Part shown: positions 7,755-15,761 of the stretch, in pieces
Layout of the letters: every line of letters begins with the position of its first letter
Position numbering within the stretch: position 1 is the first letter of the stretch
Source: Clavibacter michiganensis subsp. tessellarius
GTDB lineage: Bacteria > Actinomycetota > Actinomycetes > Actinomycetales > Microbacteriaceae
DNA: 64,000 bases
Reading direction: 5' to 3'
Assembly: GCF_021922985.1 (NCBI RefSeq)
Contig: NZ_CP040788.1
Location: 434,001 to 498,000, forward strand
Position numbers and translations under genes: made by a program
Notes under the pieces: generated by a model
Databases searched by the model: none
The model's input: the letters and a program-made list of their open reading frames with translations, nothing else
What the model was told of the DNA's origin: nothing

Positions 7755-9253
7755 CCCTCGGGAGCCGGGTCTGCCGGGTCCTCGGTCGGGCCGGGGTCGG
7801 ACGTCGGTACGGGATCGGGCTCGACCGGTGCGGTGGTGGGCTGCTCGGTCGGGACGGGGTCGGGATCCGTCGGGGCGGGCGGGGCGGTCGGCTCGGGGAC
7901 GGGATCCGTCGTGGGCACCGGCTCGGTCGTGGGCTGCGGGTCCGTCGTCGGCGCGGGATCGCTGCCGGAGCCGCCGTCCGAGCCGCCGCCCGTCGAGCCG
8001 CCGCCGCCGCCGCCCGAGCCGCCGGTGCCGGTGCCGCCGCCGTTGCCACCCGAGCCGCCGCCGGGCTGCGCGCCCGGGCGGCTGGGGGTGCGCGTCGGCA
8101 CGTTCGGGGCCTTCGGCACGGTGGGGAGGGCGATCCGCTCGGGAGCGGCCACGGCGAGCGTGAGGGTGACGACCGTGCCGGGCGCGACGCGCGTGCCGGC
8201 AGCCGGATCCTGGCTCGAGACGATGCCGGTGTCCTGGCGGACGAATCCGGCGCCGCCGGAGCCGGCGAACGCGATGCCGAAGCCGGAGGCGGCGAGCGTG
8301 TCGCCCGCGTCGGCGCCCGTCATGCGGGTCACGTCGACCATCTCGACGAGCCCGTCGGCGGAGACCGGGAGCGGGTTCGCGGGATCCGTGGCGTCGGGCA
8401 CGGGGCGCGCGTCCGAGATCTCGATGGCGTCGGGGTCGGCGACGACGTCCGGATCCGCGGCGGGCAGCGTCGCTGCCACGGCGCCGCCCGCGATGAGCGC
8501 GAGCGCCAGACCGGCCGCGATGCCGCCGGTGGCGCGGGAGCGGATGCCGGGGATCCACGCGGCGCCGCGGCGCACGAGCGGCACGAGGCCGGCCGCGAGG
8601 GCCACGAGGCCGAGGGCGATGAGCAGCCCGGGCAGCCCCGCGACGAACGCGGCCGCGACGACGAGCACGGCGGCGATCGCGAGCGCGGCCCACGACCACG
8701 TGCCGCGGGCGGTGCGGGCGGGCGCGGTCCGCTGCAGGGCGGCGGCCGAGGCGGCGCTCGTCGCGGGCCGCGGCGGCGCGGGCCGCGGCGACGAGGGGCG
8801 CGGAGGTGCGGGGCGCGGGGAGGCGGGGACGTCCGGCGTCGGGGGGACGGCGGACCCGGGCGGCGGGATGCGCAGCGATCCCGTCGGCGGCGTGACCGGC
8901 GACCCGGTGGGCGGCGCGAGCGGGTAGCCGGCCGGCGGGGCCACGGGCGATCCGGTCGGCGGCGCGAGCGGCGCGTCCGCGGGGGACGCAGCGGCGGTGC
9001 CCCCGGATGCGGCGGCGGTCGCGGCGGACGCCGATCCGGCCGCGTAGTCCGCCGGCAGCGGCGACTCCGTGATGAGGCGCGGCTCCGGCGTCGACGACGC
9101 GCGGCCGGGGAACACCCGGCGGCCGGACACCAGCTCGGTCCAGCGGGATCCGTCCCAGTAGCGCTGGTCGCCCGCGCCGTCCCCGTACCAGCCGGGCTCG
9201 TCGGACGCCGGCGTCACCGACGTCGGGGAGGCGGGCGGCGGGGTGGACGACAT
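7751..9253 (-). CDS. DUF2510 / PASTA-domain membrane protein with Pro/Thr-rich tail
   Basis: The 500-residue protein begins with a DUF2510 motif near residue 20 (PGWYGDGAGDQRYWDGSRWT), then a low-complexity stretch with repeated PPTGSP units (about 90-130) and more Pro/Ala. About three membrane segments follow between residues 190 and 275. The outer part holds one or two PASTA repeats (MTGADAGDTLAASGFGI; SQDPAAGTRVAPGTVVTLTL) and ends in a Gly-rich then DP/PT-rich tail that may span the cell wall. PASTA repeats bind peptidoglycan fragments in penicillin-binding proteins and Ser/Thr kinases. No enzyme domain is present. GAGGAGC precedes the ATG. A role in sensing or anchoring at the wall is inference. 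Confidence 0.82.
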   Translation of the reverse strand: MSSTPPPASPTSVTPASDEPGWYGDGAGDQRYWDGSRWTELVSGRRVFPGRASSTPEPRLITESPLPADYAAGSASAATAAASGGTAAASPADAPLAPPTGSPVAPPAGYPLAPPTGSPVTPPTGSLRIPPPGSAVPPTPDVPASPRPAPPRPSSPRPAPPRPATSAASAAALQRTAPARTARGTWSWAALAIAAVLVVAAAFVAGLPGLLIALGLVALAAGLVPLVRRGAAWIPGIRSRATGGIAAGLALALIAGGAVAATLPAADPDVVADPDAIEISDARPVPDATDPANPLPVSADGLVEMVDVTRMTGADAGDTLAASGFGIAFAGSGGAGFVRQDTGIVSSQDPAAGTRVAPGTVVTLTLAVAAPERIALPTVPKAPNVPTRTPSRPGAQPGGGSGGNGGGTGTGGSGGGGGGSTGGGSDGGSGSDPAPTTDPQPTTEPVPTTDPVPEPTAPPAPTDPDPVPTEQPTTAPVEPDPVPTSDPGPTEDPADPAPEG

Positions 9254-9396
9254 GGTGCTCCTCAGGTGGAGAAAAGACTCCTGAGGTCAGGCTAGGCGGC
9301 AGTGCGCCGGCTCGGAAGCCCGGGCGCGTCGCGTGGCGTCGCGCGCGCACCCCCAGTCAGGGGCGCGCATCACCGGGCATCGCGGCGCGTCAGGAT

Positions 9397-9413
9397 GCGG
9401 GCGGATCGCCCGC
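9397..9413 (-). terminator. short hairpin after the nirB-cobA-hemD operon
   Basis: Seven-base arms 9397-9403 and 9407-9413 with a three-base loop, nine bases beyond the stop of the uroporphyrinogen-III synthase gene. No U-tract. Confidence 0.45.
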
Positions 9414-9421
9414 CGGTCGCG

Positions 9422-10594
9422 TCAGGCCGTCGTCAGCCGGTATCCGCGCTTGATCACCGTCTGGACGATGCCGCCGTCCGGGAGCGAGCGCCGCAGCCGC
9501 GAGATGGCGACGTCGACGGCGTGGTCGTCGAGCTCCTCGGGGGCCGCGCGGGCGAGCACGCGGCGCGGGACCGTCGCCCCCTCGGCCGCGACGAGCGCAC
9601 GGAACAGCGCGAGCGGCACGGGGCTCAGCGGCACGCGCTCGTCGTCGATCACGACGAGCTTCCCGCGCAGCTCGACCGTGCCGTGCCGGGTCTCGACGCG
9701 CCCCACGCCGGATTCCTCCAGGTGCGCGCAGACGAGGCGGATGAGCGCGCCCATGCGGAAGCGGTCCGGCGTGATGGGCAGGATCCCGGCCTCCACGAGC
9801 GGTGCCGCGGTGACCGGTCCGACCGCGGCGGCGACCACCATGGTGCGCAGCGCCTCCTGCAGGTCCTCGAGCCGGCCGGCCGCGTCGGCCGTCGTGAACA
9901 GCGCCTCCACGGCGGGCGCGCTCGTGAAGGTGACGGCGTCGATCCCGCCCGTGCAGACCGCCTCGACGAGCCGCAGGACGCGCGCGGAGTCCTCGTGCAC
10001 CGTCCAGCGGTAGGGCGCGACCGTGAGCACGCGCGCGCCGGCGGCCTCGAGGCGCGTAAGCTGCACCGGATCCGTGAAGCCGTGCAGCTGCACCGCGATC
10101 GTCGTGCCGGCGACGTCGCCGCGCAGCACCAGGTCGACGAGGGAGGTGGTGGTCTCCCGCTCGCTCATCCCGTGGTCGTCGAGGGAGGCCGCCCGGATGG
10201 CGCCGCGCGCCTTGGGGCCGCGCACGAGGATCCGGGCGTCGCCCAGCACCCCGGTGAGCTCGTCGCCGACGCCCGCCGCGTCGGCTGCCTCGAACCATCG
10301 GCGGATGCCGTAGGACGTGGTCGCGAGCAGGACGTCGGGGCGGGCGCGGATCACGGCGCGCGTCTCCGCCTCGAGCGCGGAGTCGTCGGCGACGCCGGTC
10401 ATGCGGATCGTGGGTGCGTGCAGCACATCGGCCCCGCGGCGCTCGAACGCCGCGATGAGGTCCTCGGAGCGCCGGTCGGAGGTGATGCCGATGCGGAAGC
10501 CCTCGAGCTGGTCGGGCCGGAAGCCGGGGCCGTCGGCGCCGGCCGCGTCCGTGCCGGCGGCGGGGGTCTCGTCGGATCCGGTCACGGCGATCAT
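9422..10594 (-). CDS. uroporphyrinogen-III synthase fused to winged-helix DNA-binding domain
   Basis: Residues about 20-260 match the HemD fold, which closes hydroxymethylbilane to uroporphyrinogen III, the siroheme and haem precursor: GFRIGITSDRRSEDL at the start, TTSYGIRRWFEAA, and TFTSAPAVEALF. Residues about 285-390 are an OmpR-type winged helix with VAISRLRRSLP and VIKRGYRLT. HemD-winged-helix fusions are known in actinobacteria, usually beside nitrite reductase genes. The ATG at 10594 directly abuts GGAGGG; the GTG at 10585 has a better 9-nt gap and may be the true start. It follows the cobA-like gene by ten bases as the last gene of the operon. Whether it acts as enzyme, regulator or both is open. 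Confidence 0.87.
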   Translation of the reverse strand: MIAVTGSDETPAAGTDAAGADGPGFRPDQLEGFRIGITSDRRSEDLIAAFERRGADVLHAPTIRMTGVADDSALEAETRAVIRARPDVLLATTSYGIRRWFEAADAAGVGDELTGVLGDARILVRGPKARGAIRAASLDDHGMSERETTTSLVDLVLRGDVAGTTIAVQLHGFTDPVQLTRLEAAGARVLTVAPYRWTVHEDSARVLRLVEAVCTGGIDAVTFTSAPAVEALFTTADAAGRLEDLQEALRTMVVAAAVGPVTAAPLVEAGILPITPDRFRMGALIRLVCAHLEESGVGRVETRHGTVELRGKLVVIDDERVPLSPVPLALFRALVAAEGATVPRRVLARAAPEELDDHAVDVAISRLRRSLPDGGIVQTVIKRGYRLTTA

Positions 10595-10604
10595 CCCTCC
10601 ACGG

Positions 10605-11654
10605 TCACGGCGTCGCCCGTGCCCGGCGGTCATCCTCCCACGGGGCGTGGCCGGCGCTCGCCGCCTCCTCCGCCCAGCCGGGCACGCGCACGACCTCGCC
10701 GACGACGATCACGGCGGGGGAGCGCGGCGCGACCGTGCCGAGCAGCCCGGCGACGCCCTGGACCGTGGTGACCGTGGTGCGCTGGTCGATGGCGTAGCCG
10801 CGCTCGACGATCGCGAGCGGCATGTCGGGACGCATCCCGTGCCGCTGGAGCCCGGCGACGAGGTGCGGGAGCGTGTTGACGCCCATGAGCACCACGAGGG
10901 TGCCGCCGATCCCGACGAGGTGACCCAGCTCCTCCTCGCCGAAGGGCACGTGGCCCGACACGACGGTGAACGCGCGGCTGACCTCGCGGTGGGTCACCGG
11001 GATGCCCGCCGCGGCGGGCACGGCCACCGCGCTCGTCACCCCCGGCACCACCGTCACCGGAACGCCCGCGGCCCGGCACGCGATGACCTCCTCGCCGCCG
11101 CGCCCGAAGACGAACGGGTCGCCGCCCTTCATCCGCACCACTCGGAGGCCCTGGCGCGCGTGCTCGACGAGCAGCTCCTCGATCCGACGCTGCGGCACCG
11201 CGTGGTGGCCCGGCGTCTTGCCGACGTCGACGAGCAGGGCGCCGGGCGCGAACGCGGCCACGTCGTCGGTGGGGCCGAGGCGGTCGTGGAGCACGACGTC
11301 GGCCTCGGCCAGCGCGGCGCGGGCCGCGACCGTCATGAGGCCGGGATCGCCGGGGCCGCCGCCCACGAGCGTCACGTGCCCGCGCGGCGTCGGCGCCCGC
11401 CCCGTCTGATCCTGGAACCACACGCGCGCGACCCGGCACGCCTCCGCGACCGCTGCCCGGCGCACGGGGTCGCCCTCCACCCAGACCAGGAGGTCGGGCA
11501 GGTCGGGTGACTCCAGGCGCGGGCCCGCGGCGTGGTCCGGCACGAGCTGCACGTCAGCGCCGTCCGCGGCGAGGCCCGCGGTGATCCGCCGGGTGGCGTC
11601 GGCGCCGCCGACCACGAGGACGCGACGGCCCCGGACGTCGAGGGGGATCGTCAC
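10605..11654 (-). CDS. cobA: uroporphyrinogen-III C-methyltransferase with precorrin-2 dehydrogenase-like N-terminus
   Basis: Residues about 1-90 are a short NAD-binding region (RRVLVVGGADATRRI) resembling the precorrin-2 dehydrogenase part of CysG. Residues about 92-335 are a complete SUMT: VTLVGGGPGDPGLMT, DVVLHDRL, the MKGGDPFVFGRGGEE hallmark and VPGVTSAVAVPAAAGIPVTH. It would methylate uroporphyrinogen III twice with SAM and possibly oxidise precorrin-2 to sirohydrochlorin. It begins three bases after nirB, so it is made together with the siroheme-dependent nitrite reductase. Known CysG proteins also carry a chelatase; here that step is supplied by the CbiX half of the divergent NirD fusion. 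Confidence 0.93.
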   Translation of the reverse strand: MTIPLDVRGRRVLVVGGADATRRITAGLAADGADVQLVPDHAAGPRLESPDLPDLLVWVEGDPVRRAAVAEACRVARVWFQDQTGRAPTPRGHVTLVGGGPGDPGLMTVAARAALAEADVVLHDRLGPTDDVAAFAPGALLVDVGKTPGHHAVPQRRIEELLVEHARQGLRVVRMKGGDPFVFGRGGEEVIACRAAGVPVTVVPGVTSAVAVPAAAGIPVTHREVSRAFTVVSGHVPFGEEELGHLVGIGGTLVVLMGVNTLPHLVAGLQRHGMRPDMPLAIVERGYAIDQRTTVTTVQGVAGLLGTVAPRSPAVIVVGEVVRVPGWAEEAASAGHAPWEDDRRARATP

Positions 11655-11657
11655 GGC

Positions 11658-14309
11658 TCACCCCTCCCGCACGGGGATCGAGGGGCCGGACAGCAGCACG
11701 GACCCGTCGCGCTCCTCCGGGAAGGCGGGCCGGCGCTGGCCGCGCTCCTCGACCCGGGCGAGCGACGGATCCGGCGTGGTCGGAGCGTTGACGAAGGAGC
11801 GGAAGCGGCGGAGGCGGTCGGGATCCGCGAGGGTCGCCGCCCACTCGTCCTCGTAGCCGTCGATCTGGCGCGCCATGGCCTCCTCCAGCTCCGCCGCGAT
11901 CCCGAGCGCGTCCTCGACCACCACGCGGTGCACGTGCTCGAGGCCGCCCTCCAGCTCCTCCTGCCAGCGCGCCGTGCGCTGGAGCCGCTCGGCCGTGCGC
12001 ACGTAGTACATGAGGTAGCGGTCGATGTACCGGATGAGGGTGTCGTCGTCGAGGTCCTTGGCGAGCAGCTGCCCGTGCGCGGGCGTGAAGCCGCCGTTGC
12101 CGCCGACGTAGAGGTTCCAGCCGGTCTCCGTCGCGATCACGCCGATGTCCTTGGCGCGCGCCTCCGCGCACTCGCGCGCGCAACCTGAGACGCCCATCTT
12201 GAACTTGTGCGGCGAGCGCACGCCGCGGTACCGGAGCTCCAGGTGCACGGCCATGGCGACCGCGTCCTGCACGCCGTAGCGGCACCAGGTGGATCCCACG
12301 CACGACTTCACGTTCCGCAGCGACTTCCCGTACGCCTGGCCGGACTCGAAGCCGGCGTCGACGAGGATCCGCCAGATGTCCGGCAGCTGCTCCAGCCGCG
12401 CGCCGAACATGTCGATGCGCTGGCCGCCCGTGATCTTCGTGTAGAGGTCGTACCGCTCGGCCACCTCCGCGATGACCTTGAGCTTCGCGGGCGTGATCTC
12501 GCCGCCCGGGATGCGCGGGACGACGGAGTAGGTGCCGTCCCTCTGCATGTTCGCGAGCGCCCGGTCGTTGGTGTCCTGCAGCGGGCCCTGGCCGGCATCG
12601 AGGATGTAGCCCTTGGTCTGGGTGGCGAGCACGGACGCGACCACCGGCTTGCAGACGTCGCAGCCGAGGCCGGAGCCCAGGCGCTCGAAGACCTGCGCGG
12701 CGGAGGTGAGGCCGAGGATCCGCACGGTCTCGAACAGCTCGCTGCGGCTGACGGCGAAGTGCTCGCACAGGGCGCGCGACACCTCGACGCCCGCTGCCTC
12801 GAGCTCGGTGTCGAGGATCTTCTTCACGAGCGGCACGCACGACCCGCACTGGGTGCCGGCGCGGCTGCACGCCTTGAGCGCGGCGAGCTCGGTGCAGCCG
12901 GGGGCGCCGTCGGCTCCGCGCACCGCGTCGCGGACGTCGCCCGCGCTCACGTCGTTGCAGGAGCAGACCTGCACGTCGTCGGGCAGGTCGGTGGCGCCGG
13001 GCGCCTCGCCGCCGGCGGCCGAGAGGTACGCGCCGGGCTCGGCGCCGAGCTCCCGGCCGAGCAGCGGGCGGAGCGCGCTGTAGGGCGCCGCGTCGCCGAC
13101 GAAGACGCCGCCGAGGAGCGTCTTGGCGTCGTCGCTCATCACGATCTTCTGGTAGAGGCCGCGGGCCGGATCCGCGTACACGACCTCGAGCGCGCCCGGC
13201 GTGCGCCCGAGCGCGTCGCCGAAGGACGCGACCTCGACGCCGGAGAGCTTGAGCTTGGTGGCGTCATCGATGCCGGGGAACTCGGCCTCTCCGCCCGTGA
13301 TCCGGTCGGCGACGGTCTCGGCCATGGCGTTCGCGGGCGCGACGAGGCCGACGCACACGCCGTCGACCGCCGCCACCTCGCCGATCGCCCACACGTGCGG
13401 CGCCGAGGTGCGGCACGCCTGGTCGATCGCGACCCCGCCGCGCGGGCCGATCGCGATCCCCGCATCCCGCGCGAGCTCGTCCCGCGGGGTGATCCCGATG
13501 GAGAAGACGACGACGTCGGCCGGGATGGAGCGCCCGTCGGGGAGAGCGACGCCGGTCACGCGGCCCGTCGGCGTCGTGATGATCCCCGTGGGCCGCATCC
13601 CCAGGTGGAGGTCGATGCCCTGGTCGTGGATGATGCGGCCGAGCGCCTGCCCGGCGCCCTCGTCGAGCTGCGACGACATGAGCCACCGTCCCGAGTGGAC
13701 GACCGCCGAGCGGGCGCCGAGCGCGTGGACGCCGCCCGCGGCCTCGAGGCCGAGCAGCCCGCCGCCCACGGTGACGACGTTCGCGGGCCGACCGACGCGC
13801 GCGCGGACGTCCGCGACCTCGGCCACGAGGTCGGCGACGTCGGCGAGCGTGCGGTAGACGCGGCCCGCGTGCGCGTCCGCGATGGGCGGCACGGTGGCGC
13901 GGGATCCGGTCGCCAGCACGAGCTCGTCGTAGCCGAGGACCTCGCCGTCGTCGAGCGCGACCGTGCGGGCGTCCGGGTCGATGCGCGTCGCGAGCCGTCC
14001 GGGCCGGCAGTCGAGCGCGACGTGCCGCCAGAACGCGGCGTCGCCGAGCGTGAGGTCGACCTCGCCGGCGAGGCGCTTCGAGAGCTGCACGCGGTCGTAG
14101 GGGAGGTGCGGCTCGTCGCCGACGACGGTGACGCGGAGGCCGGGCGCCGCGGGGTCCATGCGCGCGACGAGCGACTCGGTGAGGCGGTGCGCCGCCGGTC
14201 CGCCGCCGATCACGACCACGTGGCGGAGGCCGTCCGGCCCCGCGGTCGGGGCGCTCGCGGACGATGCGGCGGCGTGCGGCTCGGGCGGCGTGGTCGCGGA
14301 TGCGCTCAT
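11658..14309 (-). CDS. nirB: assimilatory nitrite reductase, large subunit
   Basis: The 883-residue enzyme reduces nitrite to ammonium with NAD(P)H. In order: an FAD/NAD domain (VVVIGGGPAAHRL; VVTVGGGLLGLEAAGG), a BFD-like [2Fe-2S] domain (VCSCNDVSAGDV with CSRAGTQCGSC), a second BFD-like region ending in GCDVCKP, and a C-terminal siroheme/[4Fe-4S] domain with CVGSTWC and SGCARECAEA cluster ligands. The ATG at 14309 has GAGGAGG 6 nt upstream; upstream in-frame codons are not used. It is first in an operon with cobA and the HemD fusion. The partner subunit NirD is in the divergent operon rather than directly downstream, which is unusual. Two GlnR-like boxes lie in the shared control region. 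Confidence 0.96.
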   Translation of the reverse strand: MSASATTPPEPHAAASSASAPTAGPDGLRHVVVIGGGPAAHRLTESLVARMDPAAPGLRVTVVGDEPHLPYDRVQLSKRLAGEVDLTLGDAAFWRHVALDCRPGRLATRIDPDARTVALDDGEVLGYDELVLATGSRATVPPIADAHAGRVYRTLADVADLVAEVADVRARVGRPANVVTVGGGLLGLEAAGGVHALGARSAVVHSGRWLMSSQLDEGAGQALGRIIHDQGIDLHLGMRPTGIITTPTGRVTGVALPDGRSIPADVVVFSIGITPRDELARDAGIAIGPRGGVAIDQACRTSAPHVWAIGEVAAVDGVCVGLVAPANAMAETVADRITGGEAEFPGIDDATKLKLSGVEVASFGDALGRTPGALEVVYADPARGLYQKIVMSDDAKTLLGGVFVGDAAPYSALRPLLGRELGAEPGAYLSAAGGEAPGATDLPDDVQVCSCNDVSAGDVRDAVRGADGAPGCTELAALKACSRAGTQCGSCVPLVKKILDTELEAAGVEVSRALCEHFAVSRSELFETVRILGLTSAAQVFERLGSGLGCDVCKPVVASVLATQTKGYILDAGQGPLQDTNDRALANMQRDGTYSVVPRIPGGEITPAKLKVIAEVAERYDLYTKITGGQRIDMFGARLEQLPDIWRILVDAGFESGQAYGKSLRNVKSCVGSTWCRYGVQDAVAMAVHLELRYRGVRSPHKFKMGVSGCARECAEARAKDIGVIATETGWNLYVGGNGGFTPAHGQLLAKDLDDDTLIRYIDRYLMYYVRTAERLQRTARWQEELEGGLEHVHRVVVEDALGIAAELEEAMARQIDGYEDEWAATLADPDRLRRFRSFVNAPTTPDPSLARVEERGQRRPAFPEERDGSVLLSGPSIPVREG

Positions 14310-14351
14310 GACGGACCTCCTCGGGGTGTGCTCCCACGCTAGGCAGGTCCC

Positions 14352-14378
14352 GTTTCCGGGTCGTTGCCTCCATGTCAC
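14352..14378 (-). promoter_or_regulatory. GlnR-like box upstream of nirB
   Basis: On the minus strand: GTGAC, six bases, GCAAC, six bases, GAAAC. The 11-bp phasing and pentamers fit the actinobacterial GlnR pattern GTnAC-N6-GAAAC. It lies 43 bases before the nirB start codon. Confidence 0.5.
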
Positions 14379-14427
14379 GTCGTGTGACGCGCGTCTCACG
14401 GCGACGCCGCGCGGCCGAGAGGTCTTC

Positions 14428-14465
14428 GTTACGCCGCCGTCACGGCCGCGGTCGGCGGCCGAAAC
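14428..14465 (+). promoter_or_regulatory. GlnR-like box upstream of the nirD fusion operon
   Basis: On the plus strand: GTTAC, six bases, GTCAC, seventeen bases (6+5+6), GAAAC, all in 11-bp phase. It lies about 95 bases before the start at 14560. Confidence 0.5.
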
Positions 14466-14559
14466 ACGGGCTCCCTAGCGTGGCCGTCACGAGGCCGATC
14501 CCGCGACGGGGATCGACCGCATCCGCCGCCCCACCGGGCGCCGCCCGCGAGGAGGACGC

Positions 14560-15636
14560 ATGACGATGACGGACGCACCGACCGACGGCACCGCCCTCGG
14601 GACGGACGGCCCCTGGACACCGGTCTGCCGCCTCGACCAGCTCGAGCCGCTGTGGGGCGAGGCCGCCCTCGTCGACGGCGACCAGGTCGCGGTCGTCCGG
14701 CTCCCGGACGGCAGGGTGCGGGCGGTCGCCCACGCCGATCCCGCCACGGGCGCCTTCGTCATGGCGCGCGGCATCGTCGGATCCCGCGGCGACCGCACCA
14801 CCCTCGCCTCACCCCTGCACAAGGCCGTCTTCGACCTCGACACGGGGGAGTGCCTCACCGACCCCGCGCTCCGGCTGCCCGTGTGGCGGAGCCGGGTGCG
14901 CGACGGCGTCGTCGAGGTCGCCCGGAGCGCGGCGCTCGTCGCGGCGTCGCACGGCACGTCGGATCCGGCCGGCCGTCGGGCGGTCGCCGGCCTCGTGCAG
15001 GCCGTGCGGGAGCGGCGCCCGGATCTCCGCGTCGAGGACGCCCACGTGGACGTGCAGCAGCCCGACGTCCCGGCCGCCATGGAGGGGCTCGCCGACGCGG
15101 ATCGCGCCGTCGTGGTCGTGCCCCTCCTCCTCAGCGCCGGCTACCACGTGCACGTCGACCTCGCGGAGGCCGCCGCGGAGGCGGCGCCGCGGGAGGTGCG
15201 CGTCGCCGGGGCGCTGGGGCCGGATCCGCGGCTCGCCACGGTGCTCGCCCGGCGCCTCCGCGCGGCCGGCCTCGCGGACGGCGACCGCGTGGTGCTCGCC
15301 GCCGCGGGATCCAGCGACGCCGGGGCCGTCGCCGACTGCCACGCGGTCGGCGCGATGCTCGCCGCGGAGCTCGGCCGCGACGTGGCCGTGTCGTTCATCT
15401 CCGCCGCCCGGCCGCGCGTGCCCGCGGCGGTGACGGCCGAGCGGGAGGCGCACCCCGGATCCCGCGTCGTCGTCGCCACCTACCTGCTCGCGCCCGGCTA
15501 CTTCGCGATGCTCGCCGCGCGCGCGGGCGGCGACGCCACGAGCGCGCCGCTCCTCGTCGACGGGGAGGCGCCGCCCGAGGAGCTCGTCGACATCGTCGTC
15601 GAGCTGCACGCGGAGGCCGCCGCCGCGCTGCGCTGA
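14560..15636 (+). CDS. NirD (nitrite reductase small subunit) fused to CbiX-type sirohydrochlorin chelatase
   Basis: Residues about 18-122 match NirD, the Rieske-fold small subunit: WTPVCRLDQLEPLWGEAALV, then ASPLHKAVFDLDTGECL, without the Rieske Cys/His ligands, as is usual for NirD. Residues about 127-355 match CbiX/SirB chelatase: AASHGTSDPAGRRAV with the metal-binding His, VPLLLSAGYHVHVD, and a second half with VVATYLLAPGYFAM. The protein would thus join the nitrite reductase partner to the enzyme that inserts iron to complete siroheme. GGAGG lies 4 bases before the first ATG (14560) and 10 before a second at 14566; either may start. It leads the narK-nitrate reductase operon. Confidence 0.88.
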   Translation: MTMTDAPTDGTALGTDGPWTPVCRLDQLEPLWGEAALVDGDQVAVVRLPDGRVRAVAHADPATGAFVMARGIVGSRGDRTTLASPLHKAVFDLDTGECLTDPALRLPVWRSRVRDGVVEVARSAALVAASHGTSDPAGRRAVAGLVQAVRERRPDLRVEDAHVDVQQPDVPAAMEGLADADRAVVVVPLLLSAGYHVHVDLAEAAAEAAPREVRVAGALGPDPRLATVLARRLRAAGLADGDRVVLAAAGSSDAGAVADCHAVGAMLAAELGRDVAVSFISAARPRVPAAVTAEREAHPGSRVVVATYLLAPGYFAMLAARAGGDATSAPLLVDGEAPPEELVDIVVELHAEAAAALR

Positions 15637-15761
15637 CGGGCGGCCGCTCCCAGCGGGACCGCCGCCCTCCCCATCCCGTCCCGCCGCGATCCGCGCGGGG
15701 GCACCCCGTCGCGCCCGCGCGACCCGACCCGTCATGCACCGCCCACGACCAGGAGAACGCC

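Noticed and set aside
7800..8060. Repetitive DNA resembling a tandem repeat or array
   Set aside because: It encodes the Pro/Thr/Asp-rich tail of the PASTA protein; the units are degenerate, no spacers, so no CRISPR.
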